A DNA stretch of 64,000 bases from Spirochaetia bacterium. GTDB lineage: Bacteria > Spirochaetota > Spirochaetia > Treponematales > Rectinemataceae. Position 1 is the stretch's first letter. Each line of letters opens with the position of its first letter. Position numbers and translations under genes: made by a program. Below, one piece after another: positions 51,370-63,021 of the stretch. The stretch is taken from positions 1-64,000 of the forward strand of contig JARKOY010000165.1 of assembly GCA_029975555.1 (NCBI GenBank). Direction: 5' to 3'. The notes beneath the pieces were generated by a model, which was given only the letters and a program-made list of their open reading frames with translations, had not been told where the DNA came from and did not search any database.

Positions 51370-52374
51370 TTATTTTGCCGGGGTCTCCGAGACCTTGAGC
51401 TTGCCGGAAGCGATCAGCGCCTCGTACTCCTTGACCTTCGCCACGATGTCGGCGGAGAGGTTGGGGTTCTTCTCGGGGATGCCGACGCCCTTGTTCGCCA
51501 CGGTGAAGGTCAGGACCTTGCCGCCCGGGAACTTTCCTTCCATGGTCATCTTGCAGACTTCGTAGGCAGCCACATCGACGCGCTTCATCATCGAGGTGAG
51601 GACAGCCGACTTGTTGCCGCTGTAGATGCCATCGTTGTACTGATCCTTGTCGACGCCGATCGCCCAGCGGATATCACCCTTCTGGGAGCGCTCTTTGGCT
51701 TCCTTGATGAGGCCGTTGCCCGTGCCGCCCGCGGCGTGGTAGATGATGTACGCACCCTGGTTGTACTGCTTCTGCGCGAGGGCCTGGCCTTTATCCGGGG
51801 CCGCAAAGTCGCCCGCATAGTCGACGAGTATCTTGCACTCAGGATAGACGGCCTTGACGCCCTGCTCGAAACCAGCCTGGAACTTCTCGATGAGCGGGAA
51901 CTGCATGCCGCCGAGGAAGCCGACGATGTTCTTTCCATCGGCCTTGGCCTTGAGGCCTGCCGCAACGCCGACGAGGAAGGAGCCTTCATGCTCGGCGAAT
52001 CCGGCCGAGACCACGTTCGGCAGATTCACGACGGTGTCGATGATGAGGAACTTGCGGGTGGGGTAGTTCTTCGCGACCTGGGTCATTGCCTGCTCGAAGA
52101 GGAATCCGGGGGCGATGATGAGGCTCAAGCCCTCATCCGCAAACGTCGAGAGGTTCGGGACATAATCGGCCTCTGCACTGGACTGCAGATACTTGTAATT
52201 GCCTTTCGCAAGCTTGAAATCCTGCGCGAAGCGGACGATGCCTTCCCAGGTGCCCTGGTTGAAGGACTTGTCGTCGATACCACCAACGTCAGTGACAAGT
52301 CCGACCTTGAACTGGGCAAACACTGGTGCCGCGATGAGCGCAGCGACGACAAGCACTAATAGCGCTTTTTTCAT
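51370..52374 (-). CDS. BMP-family periplasmic substrate-binding protein
   Basis: A 334-residue member of the basic membrane protein (BMP/PnrA/NupN) family, the binding protein for purine nucleoside-type ABC importers. The signal peptide is MKKALLVLVVAALIAAPVFA with no Cys at the cleavage site, so it is a soluble periplasmic protein rather than the usual lipoprotein. Motifs: KVGLVTDVGGIDDKSFNQGT, LIIAPGFLFEQAM, VGFLGGMQFPLIEKFQAGFE, and YHAAGGTGNGLIKEA. Its ABC partners lie about 3 kb downstream, beyond pstSCA. A TTGACA-17-TACCAT promoter precedes it. Confidence 0.92.
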   Translation of the reverse strand: MKKALLVLVVAALIAAPVFAQFKVGLVTDVGGIDDKSFNQGTWEGIVRFAQDFKLAKGNYKYLQSSAEADYVPNLSTFADEGLSLIIAPGFLFEQAMTQVAKNYPTRKFLIIDTVVNLPNVVSAGFAEHEGSFLVGVAAGLKAKADGKNIVGFLGGMQFPLIEKFQAGFEQGVKAVYPECKILVDYAGDFAAPDKGQALAQKQYNQGAYIIYHAAGGTGNGLIKEAKERSQKGDIRWAIGVDKDQYNDGIYSGNKSAVLTSMMKRVDVAAYEVCKMTMEGKFPGGKVLTFTVANKGVGIPEKNPNLSADIVAKVKEYEALIASGKLKVSETPAK

Positions 52375-52450
52375 GCTTCTTCCTCCTTTTAAGGATTGCT
52401 CTCACCATGATACGCGAAGATTGTGCCAATCTATCGCACTAAGTAGGTAA

Positions 52451-52479
52451 ATGGTAAAGCGGCGGCCGCAGATTGTCAA
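52451..52479 (-). promoter_or_regulatory. Promoter for the BMP-family gene
   Basis: On the minus strand a perfect TTGACA (52479-52474) is separated by 17 bases from TACCAT (52456-52451, four of six consensus bases). It lies about 80 bases before the start codon. Confidence 0.7.
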
Positions 52480-52520
52480 TAAGAATTTTGCAACCGAAAG
52501 AACTATCTGGGCACTATTTT

Positions 52521-53192
52521 TCAGCCCAATAATTCGGCCTCGTGCATAATCGCGACACCCGCCGAGGCCCCGATGCGCGACGCGCCCGCCTCGAGCATGG
52601 CGACGGCGTCCTCATAGGTCTTGATGCCGCCGGAGGCCTTCACATTGGCGGCGTCGCCCACAGCCTCCTTCATGAGCCGAACATCCTCGACCGTGGCGCC
52701 GCCGGTGCCGAAGCCTGTACTCGTCTTCACAAAGGCCGCCCCCGCCGCCACCGCCGCCCTGCAGGCCGCGATCTTTTCTTCCTGCGTGAGATAGCAGGTT
52801 TCGATAATCGCCTTGACGATGGCAGGCTTCGAAGCCTTCACCACTGCGGCGATATCTTCGCGGACGGCATCCCAGTCTCCCGCCTTCGCCTCTCCGATGT
52901 TGATCACCATGTCGACCTCGCGGGCTCCTTCCGCGACGGCGCGGCGCGCCTCCTCTGCTTTCACGGCCGTGCTGTTCGCACCGAGAGGAAAACCGACGAC
53001 GGTCGCGATCAGCACTTCGGAGCCGGCGAGCTCCCTCGCACAGGTGGAAACCCAGTACGGATTGACGCAGACTGCCTTGAATTTATACTGTTTGGCTTCC
53101 GCACAGAGGGCCTTTATCTGATCTTCCGTCGCAGTGGCCTTCAGCAGCGTGTGATCGATGCTCGCAGCGACCATCTCCTTGGTCCATTTCAT
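52521..53192 (-). CDS. deoC: Deoxyribose-phosphate aldolase
   Basis: A 223-residue class I aldolase that cleaves 2-deoxyribose-5-phosphate to glyceraldehyde-3-phosphate and acetaldehyde in deoxynucleoside catabolism. The Schiff-base Lys156 lies in AAFVKTSTGFG; further motifs are IDHTLLKA, VVGFPLGANST, VDMVINIG and VKASGGIKTYEDA. The start is ATG 53192 behind AGGGAGG. It is the last gene of the valS-HD-deoC operon and lies next to a nucleoside-type importer, a sensible functional pairing. Confidence 0.95.
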   Translation of the reverse strand: MKWTKEMVAASIDHTLLKATATEDQIKALCAEAKQYKFKAVCVNPYWVSTCARELAGSEVLIATVVGFPLGANSTAVKAEEARRAVAEGAREVDMVINIGEAKAGDWDAVREDIAAVVKASKPAIVKAIIETCYLTQEEKIAACRAAVAAGAAFVKTSTGFGTGGATVEDVRLMKEAVGDAANVKASGGIKTYEDAVAMLEAGASRIGASAGVAIMHEAELLG

Positions 53193-53209
53193 GGTTTTTT
53201 CCTCCCTAT

Positions 53210-53817
53210 TCATATCTCGATTCTATTCCGCAGATATTCGCGCCTCGTGGCGACCAGCTCCTTCAGCTCTGCAAGCATGCGCTCGTCGGCCCTTTCGGCA
53301 ATCGGAAACACGAACTGTTCCGTCTCCTCGACGTAGCGATGAACGAAGACGTCATCGGTCACGTAGCCGAGGCTGATCATGTTCGAGATGCGGTCTGCGC
53401 TCTTGAGCACCTTCGCGCGCAACGACCCGTAATCGCGGATGCGCGTGAGGAATTCAGCCTTGTTCTCGACCGGCCGCCTGGTTACCTCGAGCACGAGTTT
53501 ATAGACATCCACGGACTCGTCGTCGATCGAGAGGATGCTGTCGGGATCCGTCTCGGGCGCGTCTTCGAGCAGGTCGTGGATGAGCGAGGCCTTGAGCAGC
53601 ACGGAATCGATGTAGCCATAGTCCATGAGAATGGCCATGGTGTCGAGCTGGTGTCGAAACATGTTGCCACCACTCCGCCTCGGCTTGCCGATGAGGCAGG
53701 TCGCAAGCTGAATGTAAGGCGCAAGGTGCATGCGTTTGAGCCGCAGCATGGCAGCCTTGTCCATGACGAGACGGTCGGAACGCAGCACCGCGCTTTGGGG
53801 GCCACTCTCTCCCGCAT

Positions 53818-53821
<4 letters not shown>
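53210..53821 (-). CDS. HD-domain (p)ppGpp-hydrolase-like protein
   Basis: A 203-residue single-domain protein with the RelA/SpoT-type HD signature in full: His57 (MFRHQLDTMAIL), His82-Asp83 and Glu86-Asp87 (IHDLLEDAPE), and a late Asp143 (LKSADRISNM). No synthetase, TGS or ACT domain is present, so it resembles small alarmone hydrolases. It could hydrolyse (p)ppGpp or another pyrophosphorylated nucleotide; this is by motif only. It starts on the valS stop (ATGA overlap) and is followed by deoC after 17 bases. Confidence 0.75.
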
Positions 53822-56487
<2,666 letters not shown>

Positions 56488-56634
56488 AGGCTCCTCCAGC
56501 ATGAACAAAAAGTGCACAAAAGAATAGCGCAAAAACGCACATGCCGGGAAGGGGGCGATGATTCAAGAGAATAATTCAAGGACATCGCTCATCCCACTTT
56601 TCATCGCCCTTGCTCTTACAGCATAATAGTGGCC

Positions 56635-58338
56635 ATGAGAGAGACAGAACCTTGGAAATTTCTCGACGCGTATCGAGATCGCGTGTTTTCAGGCAAATGG
56701 CCGACGCTTCCCCAGCTCTTCGACATCACGACGGACCGGTTCCCCGAGAGGCCCTGTTTTACGGTGTACAGCCCTCAGCGAGTGAGCCTGACCTATCGAG
56801 AGGCCCGCTCCATCATCGTCAAGGTGGCGACCCATCTGAACGCCATCGGCGTGAAGCAAGGGACCCACGTCGCGCTGACGGGAAAGAATTCGCCGGAGTG
56901 GGCAATCGCATTCCTCGCCATTCTGTACGCGGGGGCCGTGGTCGTCCCCATCGACTACCAGCTTCAGGTACAGGAGATCATCACCCTGATCAGGGCCGGC
57001 GATGCCACGGCAGCCTTCGTCGACGAAGAAAAATTCGCGGAGATTCGGAAAGAATTCCACGACATGCCCTGCTTTTCCCTTGCAAAGGGCGTCGGAGAAT
57101 ATATCTACGACGTGGCCCCACCTCAGGGCTTTACATTCGAGCAGCCAAAGATAGATGCAAAACACAACGCCGCCATTCTCTTCACCTCGGGCACCACGGG
57201 CGTTCCCAAGGGCGTGGTGCTGAGCCACGAGAATTTCGTGTCGGACTGTTTTCTCGCACAGGCCAACCTCAACATCTCGCACGAGGACGTGTTCTACGCA
57301 CTCTTGCCGATCCACCATTCCTACACGATGCTCGCGGTGTTCATCGAATCGTTCTCGGTGGGGGCCGAGCTGGTCTTCGGCAAGCGCATGGTCGTCAAGC
57401 AGATACTCTCGGACTTGAAAGAGGCAAAGGTGACGATGTTCCTCGGCGTGCCCATGCTGTTCAACAAGCTCCTCGCCGGCATCATGAAGGGCGTGAAGGA
57501 AAAAGGCTTGTTTGCCTACGCCATGATCAGAACACTGATGGCGATCTCGGGAGCTATCAAGAAGGTGACGGGCATCAATCCCGGCAAAAAACTGTTCCGC
57601 TCGCTGCTGGAAAAGGCGAGCCTCTCCTCGATCCGAATCTGCATTTCGGGCGGTGGTCCCCTCGACCCCAAGGTGTTCCGACAGTACAACGAACTCGGCA
57701 TCGACTTCGTCCAGGGCTACGGGCTCACAGAGACATCGCCGATACTCACGCTGAATCCTGTCGAGCACTACAAAGAGACCTCCGTCGGCAAGACGATCCC
57801 AGAAGTCGAAATGCGCATCGAAGAACCAAACGAAGACGGCATCGGAGAGATCGTGGTCCGAGGTCCCATGGTGATGCAGGGCTATTACAAGATGCCCGAA
57901 GAGACGGCCCAGGTGCTCTCTCAAGACGGCTGGCTCAGGACAGGCGATTTGGGGAAGCTGGACAGTGAAAATTATCTCTACCTCGCGGGGCGAATCAAGA
58001 ATCTCATCGTCACCGAGGGCGGCAAGAACGTCTATCCCGAAGAGATAGAGAACGAGTTCCAGCTCTACGACGAGATCGAGCAGATCCTCGTGCGCGGGTA
58101 CAACCCTCAGGGGAAATCGGTGGCGGAAGAGATCGAAGCCCTCGTCTACCCGAATCAGGACTGGATATCTCAAAACCACCTGGAGACGCGCCAGATCGAG
58201 GCGCGCATCCACGACATCATCACCGAGGTGAACCAGAAGCTGCGGCCCTATCAGAAGATCACCCGCACGCACATCTTGCACGAGCCGCTCGAGATGACGA
58301 CCACTAAGAAAGTCAAGCGTCAGAGCGCCAAGATATAG
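56635..58338 (+). CDS. AMP-binding acyl-CoA ligase (long-chain fatty-acid type)
   Basis: A 567-residue adenylate-forming ligase that activates a carboxylic acid to acyl-CoA. Motifs: AAILFTSGTTGVPKGVVLSH (P-loop), QGYGLTETSPI (A5), GWLRTGDLG and the GRIKNLIVTEGGKNVYPEEI stretch, with the catalytic Lys expected near the C-terminal TTTKKVKRQ. N-terminal FPERPCFTVYSPQR is typical of FadD-like members. It starts at ATG 56635 (a GTG two codons earlier is possible). It converges with the thiolase gene. The substrate is not predictable. Confidence 0.9.
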   Translation: MRETEPWKFLDAYRDRVFSGKWPTLPQLFDITTDRFPERPCFTVYSPQRVSLTYREARSIIVKVATHLNAIGVKQGTHVALTGKNSPEWAIAFLAILYAGAVVVPIDYQLQVQEIITLIRAGDATAAFVDEEKFAEIRKEFHDMPCFSLAKGVGEYIYDVAPPQGFTFEQPKIDAKHNAAILFTSGTTGVPKGVVLSHENFVSDCFLAQANLNISHEDVFYALLPIHHSYTMLAVFIESFSVGAELVFGKRMVVKQILSDLKEAKVTMFLGVPMLFNKLLAGIMKGVKEKGLFAYAMIRTLMAISGAIKKVTGINPGKKLFRSLLEKASLSSIRICISGGGPLDPKVFRQYNELGIDFVQGYGLTETSPILTLNPVEHYKETSVGKTIPEVEMRIEEPNEDGIGEIVVRGPMVMQGYYKMPEETAQVLSQDGWLRTGDLGKLDSENYLYLAGRIKNLIVTEGGKNVYPEEIENEFQLYDEIEQILVRGYNPQGKSVAEEIEALVYPNQDWISQNHLETRQIEARIHDIITEVNQKLRPYQKITRTHILHEPLEMTTTKKVKRQSAKI

Positions 58339-58454
58339 CTAGTGTTCTCAACCTTGTGCAAGGCAGAGGAAGAAGAAAATGAGGAGCCGCACGCCACAGG
58401 GGCCGAAGAAGGAGGGCACCTCCATTGCGCCCCGTCAGGCGACTTTTGTCCACC

Positions 58455-59714
58455 TTATTCTTTTCTCAACACCGTGACGCAGTTCGTGACGCTCGAGCCG
58501 CCGACATTGAAGGTGACGCCGACGGTTGGGCGCTTTTTCGTCGGGGCGGCGCCGATGGGCTGTCCGATGAGCTGCTTGTAGACGAGAGCGTGCATCGAGA
58601 CGCCCGTAGCGCCCACGGGGTGTCCCTTCGCCTTAAGGCCCCCGGAGAGGTTGATCGGGCAGTGCTCGTCCTCGCGGGTGAATCGTCCTTCCATGTAGTC
58701 GTAGCCAGCGCGGCCGTCGGCGGATAGGCCGAGCGCCTCGGTGCAGAGGAGCTGATTGATCGTAAAGCAGTCGTGCACTTCGGCCAGGTCCACATCCGCG
58801 ATCGTGATGCCTGCCTCGGAAAAGGCCTGCTGGACCGCCCGCTTGCCGGCTATGAGTTCGTGCATGTTCGGGCGCACCGAGAGAGGCAGGCGCTCGTTGA
58901 CTTGTGAGATGCCCGCCACCTTGACCGCCTTTTCGGATTTTGCGAGCGAAAGATCGTCGCGGACCAGAACGAGTGCGGCGGCGCCGTCGCTGACGAGCGA
59001 GCAGTCGTGCAGCCGCAGAGGCTCGGCGATGAGAGGATTCTTCTCTTCGGGAAGCGCGAGGATAGCCTCCGCGGTCACAAGGCCGAGGCGGTCTGCGACG
59101 CCGCCCTTGCCGAAGTGCGCGAGGGGATTGTCGATGCCGTTTCGGTAGTTGAGCGCCGACACCGCAGCGAGCATCTTCGCGAGGACTCCCCGGTCAAGGC
59201 CGTACCTGACCGCGTAGCCCTTGGCGTATTCCGCGAACAGGCCTGGGAAGGTGTAACCTACTGCGCCCTCCTCTGGCCAGTACGAACAAGTTGCGAGCGC
59301 GTGCGTGACCCCCTTCGTGTCGAGGAGATTCATCTTTTCGACGCCGAGAACGAGGGCGATGCGCGCCCGGCCTGACTCGAGGGCGTAGATTGCGTTGTAG
59401 ATCGCCACTGAGCCCGATGAGCAGGCGTCCTCGACGCGGTTCATCGGTTTAAAGCGGAGCGCTTCTGGAGCGATCTCGGGCGCATAGGCCGCGATGTGCT
59501 CTTGGTTTGCGAACATGCCGGGTGCGCAGGAACCGACCCACACGCCATCGATGTCGGATGCGTCGATGCCCGCGTCGTGGATCGCGCCTCTCCCTGCCTC
59601 GAGCATGAGATCGTAGATCGAGCGGAGGTCGGCGACTTCGCCGGTTTCCTTGTTTTTCTTGACAAAATTGCCGAACTGGGTGTTGTAGGCTCCCACGATG
59701 CTGACGTTTGTCAC
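58455..59714 (-). CDS. Thiolase-family acyltransferase (SCP2/SCP-x type)
   Basis: A 419-residue thiolase-superfamily enzyme. The nucleophile Cys98 is in VEDACSSGSVAIYNA; the HDCFTINQLL motif replaces NEAF of classical thiolases and marks the SCP2-thiolase branch; the GHPVGATG loop holds the second catalytic His, and the end reads NVGGSSVTNCVTVL. The start is a GTG at 59714 with AAGGAG seven bases upstream; translation then begins MTNVSIVGAYN. Likely thiolytic cleavage or acyl transfer on a 3-ketoacyl-CoA, fitting the acyl-CoA ligase nearby (inference). Confidence 0.88.
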   Translation of the reverse strand: MTNVSIVGAYNTQFGNFVKKNKETGEVADLRSIYDLMLEAGRGAIHDAGIDASDIDGVWVGSCAPGMFANQEHIAAYAPEIAPEALRFKPMNRVEDACSSGSVAIYNAIYALESGRARIALVLGVEKMNLLDTKGVTHALATCSYWPEEGAVGYTFPGLFAEYAKGYAVRYGLDRGVLAKMLAAVSALNYRNGIDNPLAHFGKGGVADRLGLVTAEAILALPEEKNPLIAEPLRLHDCSLVSDGAAALVLVRDDLSLAKSEKAVKVAGISQVNERLPLSVRPNMHELIAGKRAVQQAFSEAGITIADVDLAEVHDCFTINQLLCTEALGLSADGRAGYDYMEGRFTREDEHCPINLSGGLKAKGHPVGATGVSMHALVYKQLIGQPIGAAPTKKRPTVGVTFNVGGSSVTNCVTVLRKE

Positions 59715-59789
59715 GATGGTTCTCCTTAATTTACAACTTCGCGCCGATAAGGCGGCATCGATCAATTCGCGACATTGAGGCCGCACCAA

Positions 59790-60644
59790 TCATTTTACGC
59801 TGATTTCAGCTATGAATTCATTCAAAAGCTTGAGGAAGAGCGACGGGTTCTCGACGATGACTGAGTGCCCTACGCCTTCGAGCAGCTTGAGGCGCGCGTT
59901 GGGGTAGGCGGTGGCTGTGGCCCTCGCCATCTCTTCGGTGATGATGGGATCGATGTTTCCGCGCAAAACAAGCACGGGCCCAGCGTAGGACGCACACTTC
60001 GAAGTGATGTCGAAATGGGAGAGCGCCTCGGCATTGCCGACCCATGCGGGGGCGGCCATCCTCTGCGCATCGTCGACGAGCTCCTGAAAGAGAACTTCAT
60101 CCTTTAGGGTAGGCACAACAGCTCTCAGCGCCTGCTCGAGGATCGCACGATTCGTCCGCATCATTTCGATGAGATGGTGTCGATCCACTGGTGTCACAAG
60201 GCCATTCGGCGCACCGGAATCAACCAGCACCATGGCGCGCACGAGGTCCGGTCGCGACAGCGCGAGCGCCTGCACGACGCAGCCGCCGAGCGAGTGCCCT
60301 ACCACGACCGCATTCCGAATACCCCGCGCATCTAAAAAGCCCGCGACGCTCTCGGCGTAGCGCTCGATGCTGATATTCCCGGAGAGCGCTGAGGACCGAC
60401 CGAAATTCGGCATATCAAGCGCCACCGTGTAAAATCCCTGCACATCCATCACTCGCGTGAACCATCTTGAAGAACCAGTATTTCCATGCACGTACACGAG
60501 CGGAACACCCACCCCCATTTCAACGAAAAACATCGAAACCGCGCCTACCGCGACGACACCGCTCTCCATACTTCCTCCGAAGCGCTCATACGCGAGCTTC
60601 ACGCCACGCACTAGCTTTACGCTATTCACTTGCATGTCAGCCAT
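59790..60644 (-). CDS. Alpha/beta-hydrolase
   Basis: A 284-residue soluble hydrolase. The oxyanion segment is VYVHGNTGSSRWF, the nucleophile elbow is VVVGHSLGGCVVQAL (Ser), the acid is expected in VLRGNIDPIITEE (Asp), and the catalytic His is in LEGVGHSVIVENP. The arrangement is typical of ester or C-C bond hydrolases such as those in aromatic-ring-cleavage or lactone pathways. It lies between livF (18-base gap) and the thiolase gene, probably in the same operon. The substrate is unknown. Confidence 0.85.
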   Translation of the reverse strand: MADMQVNSVKLVRGVKLAYERFGGSMESGVVAVGAVSMFFVEMGVGVPLVYVHGNTGSSRWFTRVMDVQGFYTVALDMPNFGRSSALSGNISIERYAESVAGFLDARGIRNAVVVGHSLGGCVVQALALSRPDLVRAMVLVDSGAPNGLVTPVDRHHLIEMMRTNRAILEQALRAVVPTLKDEVLFQELVDDAQRMAAPAWVGNAEALSHFDITSKCASYAGPVLVLRGNIDPIITEEMARATATAYPNARLKLLEGVGHSVIVENPSLFLKLLNEFIAEISVK

Positions 60645-60662
60645 CTCTGCGCCTCCCCGCTC

Positions 60663-61364
60663 CTAAATCCCAAGGTACGATTTAATCACATAGGGGTTCG
60701 TCTGGAGCCCCTCGGCGCTGTCCTTTAGCACGATGCGGCCGTTCTCGAGCACATATCCGCGGTCGATGGCCTTCAGGCTTTCGCGCACGTTCTGCTCCGT
60801 GACCAGGATCGAGACCGAGCTCTTCAGCCTTTTCAGCACCTCGAACACCTCCGCCACTATCGAGGGCTGAAGGCCGAGCGAAGGTTCATCGAGGATGAGG
60901 AGCCTGGGCTTCGACATGAGGGCTCGGCCTATGGCCAACATCCGCTGCTGGCCGCCGGACATGGTGCCGGCACACTGGGTGCGCCTCTCTTTCAGAATGG
61001 GGAAGAGTGTGAACACTTTTTCCAGCTGGGTGGGGATGTCGTCCTTTGCATGGGGAATGTAGGCGGCGCCCAGCACGAGGTTGTCATACACAGACATCCC
61101 AGGAAAGAGTTCCCTTTCTTGCGGCACGAGGGCTACCCCCATCCTCGCGATGGCGTAGGTCTCAGCGCCATCTATCCTTTGGCCGTCGAGTTCGATGCTG
61201 CCCTTCCATGGCTTCACCATGCCCATGACGGCGCCGATCAAAGTCGACTTTCCTGCGCCGTTGGGGCCGAACAGCCCTACCGATTCGGCGCCGACCTCAA
61301 AGTCCACCCCATCGATGACCTTCATCCTGCCATAACCGCAATCCAGATTCTGTATTCTGAGCAT
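60663..61364 (-). CDS. livF: Branched-chain amino acid-type ABC ATPase LivF
   Basis: A 233-residue ATPase of the HAAT importer family. Walker A is GPNGAGKST, signature MSGGQQRMLAIGRAL, Walker B LLILDEPSLGL. The short length and GERELFPGMSV-like loop (ERELFPGMSVYDNLV) are typical of LivF. It shares its first base with the livG stop (61364). It powers uptake with LivG. The transported ligand may be a branched-chain amino acid, amide or aromatic acid, as the family is broad. Confidence 0.93.
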   Translation of the reverse strand: MLRIQNLDCGYGRMKVIDGVDFEVGAESVGLFGPNGAGKSTLIGAVMGMVKPWKGSIELDGQRIDGAETYAIARMGVALVPQERELFPGMSVYDNLVLGAAYIPHAKDDIPTQLEKVFTLFPILKERRTQCAGTMSGGQQRMLAIGRALMSKPRLLILDEPSLGLQPSIVAEVFEVLKRLKSSVSILVTEQNVRESLKAIDRGYVLENGRIVLKDSAEGLQTNPYVIKSYLGI

Positions 61365-62086
61365 CAGACGGTCCCTCCCCCAAGGTAGGCTTCGACGACG
61401 CGAGGATTTTTCGATACTTCCTCGTACTTGCCCTCCGCGATCAGTTCGCCGGCCTCGAGCACGATCACCCGGTGCGTCAGTTCTCGGATGACACCCATGA
61501 CATGCTCGATCACGCCCACCGCGAGATGCCGTTCCAGAGCTATTCTCTGCACCATTGCGATGAGGTCTTTCGTCTCGTCACTGTTGAGCCCGGCCATGAC
61601 TTCATCCAGGAACAGCACCTCCGGTTCATTGGCGAGCGCCCTCGCGATTTCCATCTTTTTTATTTCGAAGATGCTGAGGCGGCTCGTGTCCCTGTCCAGG
61701 CCCGTAAGTCCAAGCTCATGGCACAGCGCCTCGGCCTTTGTGCGGGCCTCTCTCAGTCCATGGCCCTTCGCAAAGATGGATCCCACCATGACGTTCTCTA
61801 TCAGCGTGAGATTTTCCAGAGGGTGAATCAGCTGGTAGGTCCGCGCGATGCCCCGTCTGGCGCGCTCGTGCGCCGGCATGTAAGTGATATCCGTGCCTTT
61901 GTATTCGATGAGTCCCTCGCTTGGCATAATGATTCCCGATATGAGGTTGATGAAGGTCGTCTTTCCGGCGCCGTTCGGGCCAATAATGCCGAGGATTTCT
62001 CCTTCTTCCATCGAGAATGAAACCTTGTTCACCGCGACAAGGCCCAAAAAGCGCTTCGTGAGGTTTTCGGTCTTCAGCTTGATCAT
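61364..62086 (-). CDS. livG: Branched-chain amino acid-type ABC ATPase LivG
   Basis: A 240-residue ATPase. Walker A GPNGAGKTT, the LivG-specific GIARTYQLIHPLENLTLIEN, and Walker B VLFLDEVMAGLNSDE are present; the signature is diverged (LSIFEIKKMEIARAL). The start is ATG 62086 behind GGGAGGAG, overlapping the livM stop by four bases. A longer frame upstream lies inside livM and is not used. Confidence 0.92.
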   Translation of the reverse strand: MIKLKTENLTKRFLGLVAVNKVSFSMEEGEILGIIGPNGAGKTTFINLISGIIMPSEGLIEYKGTDITYMPAHERARRGIARTYQLIHPLENLTLIENVMVGSIFAKGHGLREARTKAEALCHELGLTGLDRDTSRLSIFEIKKMEIARALANEPEVLFLDEVMAGLNSDETKDLIAMVQRIALERHLAVGVIEHVMGVIRELTHRVIVLEAGELIAEGKYEEVSKNPRVVEAYLGGGTV

Positions 62087-63021
62087 GCGCTCCTCCCGTC
62101 GGCCCCGTGCGGGGTTCGGCGCACAAGCTGCCGCAACCCTTGCGGCATGAAGAGTATGACGACGACGATGATGATGCCGTACACCACGAGGTGGCCATAC
62201 GGAATTTTCAACTTGAGCCACTCGGAGACCAGACCGAGGAGGACTGCGCCGAAGATCGGCCCCGTCGTGCTGTACACGCCGCCCAAGAGGGCCATCGCCA
62301 GAGGCAGAAGGGTAAAGTCCGCGCTGAACACCGCATCCGGGGTGGCAAATCCGTACGACTGGACAAAAATGCCGCCCAGTAGTCCTTGAATGGCGGAGGT
62401 GACGACAAAGGCTAGAAGCAGCCAGCGGAATATGTCGATCCCTGACGATTTGGCCGAAACCTCATTGTTGCGGATTGCGGTGAGGGCGAAGTGGATCTTG
62501 CTCTTCTCAAACCACGTGGAAGCCGCCACAGCCACCGCCAACCCTGCGAGGACAAGCCAGTACAGGCTGTTGGCCTTGCCCCCGAAGACGACACCCTTCT
62601 GAATGACCACTCCCTCAGGACCTCCCGTAAAATCGTGGAGATTGTGGATGATGATCCTGAAAATTTCTCCGAGGGCGAGCGTCACGATCGAAAAATACAT
62701 CGCCCGCAAACGCAAGATGAGGAACCCAATGACAAAAGCGACGCCCCCTGCAAAAATCGCCGCGAACAGTATCGAAAACCATGCGGGCATCCCCGCACGG
62801 ACGACACTGAGGATAGCCGCGTAAGCCCCAATGCCGAAAAGGCCAGCTATGCCAAAGGAGATCTGTCCTGAGCGGAGCAGCATGTCCCAGGTGATCGCCA
62901 GCGCCATGTACATCATGATGTTGCGCGCGACCTGCAGCGGATAATCGCCCGCAAAGAACGGCAAGGTCACTGCGAGCACTCCAAAGAGCAGGGCGAAAAT
63001 TCGGGATGCGGTGCGGTTCAT
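62083..63021 (-). CDS. livM: Branched-chain amino acid-type ABC permease LivM
   Basis: A 312-residue permease with about nine to ten membrane segments. Conserved LivM motifs are ISFGIAGLFGIGAYAAILSV and ALTAIRNNEVSAKSSGIDIF (the ATPase-coupling loop), plus LPLAMALLGGVYSTTGPIFGA. The start is ATG 63021 with AAGGAAG upstream. It overlaps livH at its 5' end and livG at its 3' end, so the operon is tightly coupled. Confidence 0.92.
   Translation of the reverse strand: MNRTASRIFALLFGVLAVTLPFFAGDYPLQVARNIMMYMALAITWDMLLRSGQISFGIAGLFGIGAYAAILSVVRAGMPAWFSILFAAIFAGGVAFVIGFLILRLRAMYFSIVTLALGEIFRIIIHNLHDFTGGPEGVVIQKGVVFGGKANSLYWLVLAGLAVAVAASTWFEKSKIHFALTAIRNNEVSAKSSGIDIFRWLLLAFVVTSAIQGLLGGIFVQSYGFATPDAVFSADFTLLPLAMALLGGVYSTTGPIFGAVLLGLVSEWLKLKIPYGHLVVYGIIIVVVILFMPQGLRQLVRRTPHGADGRSA

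Noticed and set aside
56689-58281. 530-codon minus-strand frame opposite the acyl-CoA ligase
   Set aside because: Antisense to all adenylate-forming enzyme motifs; no coding signature of its own.
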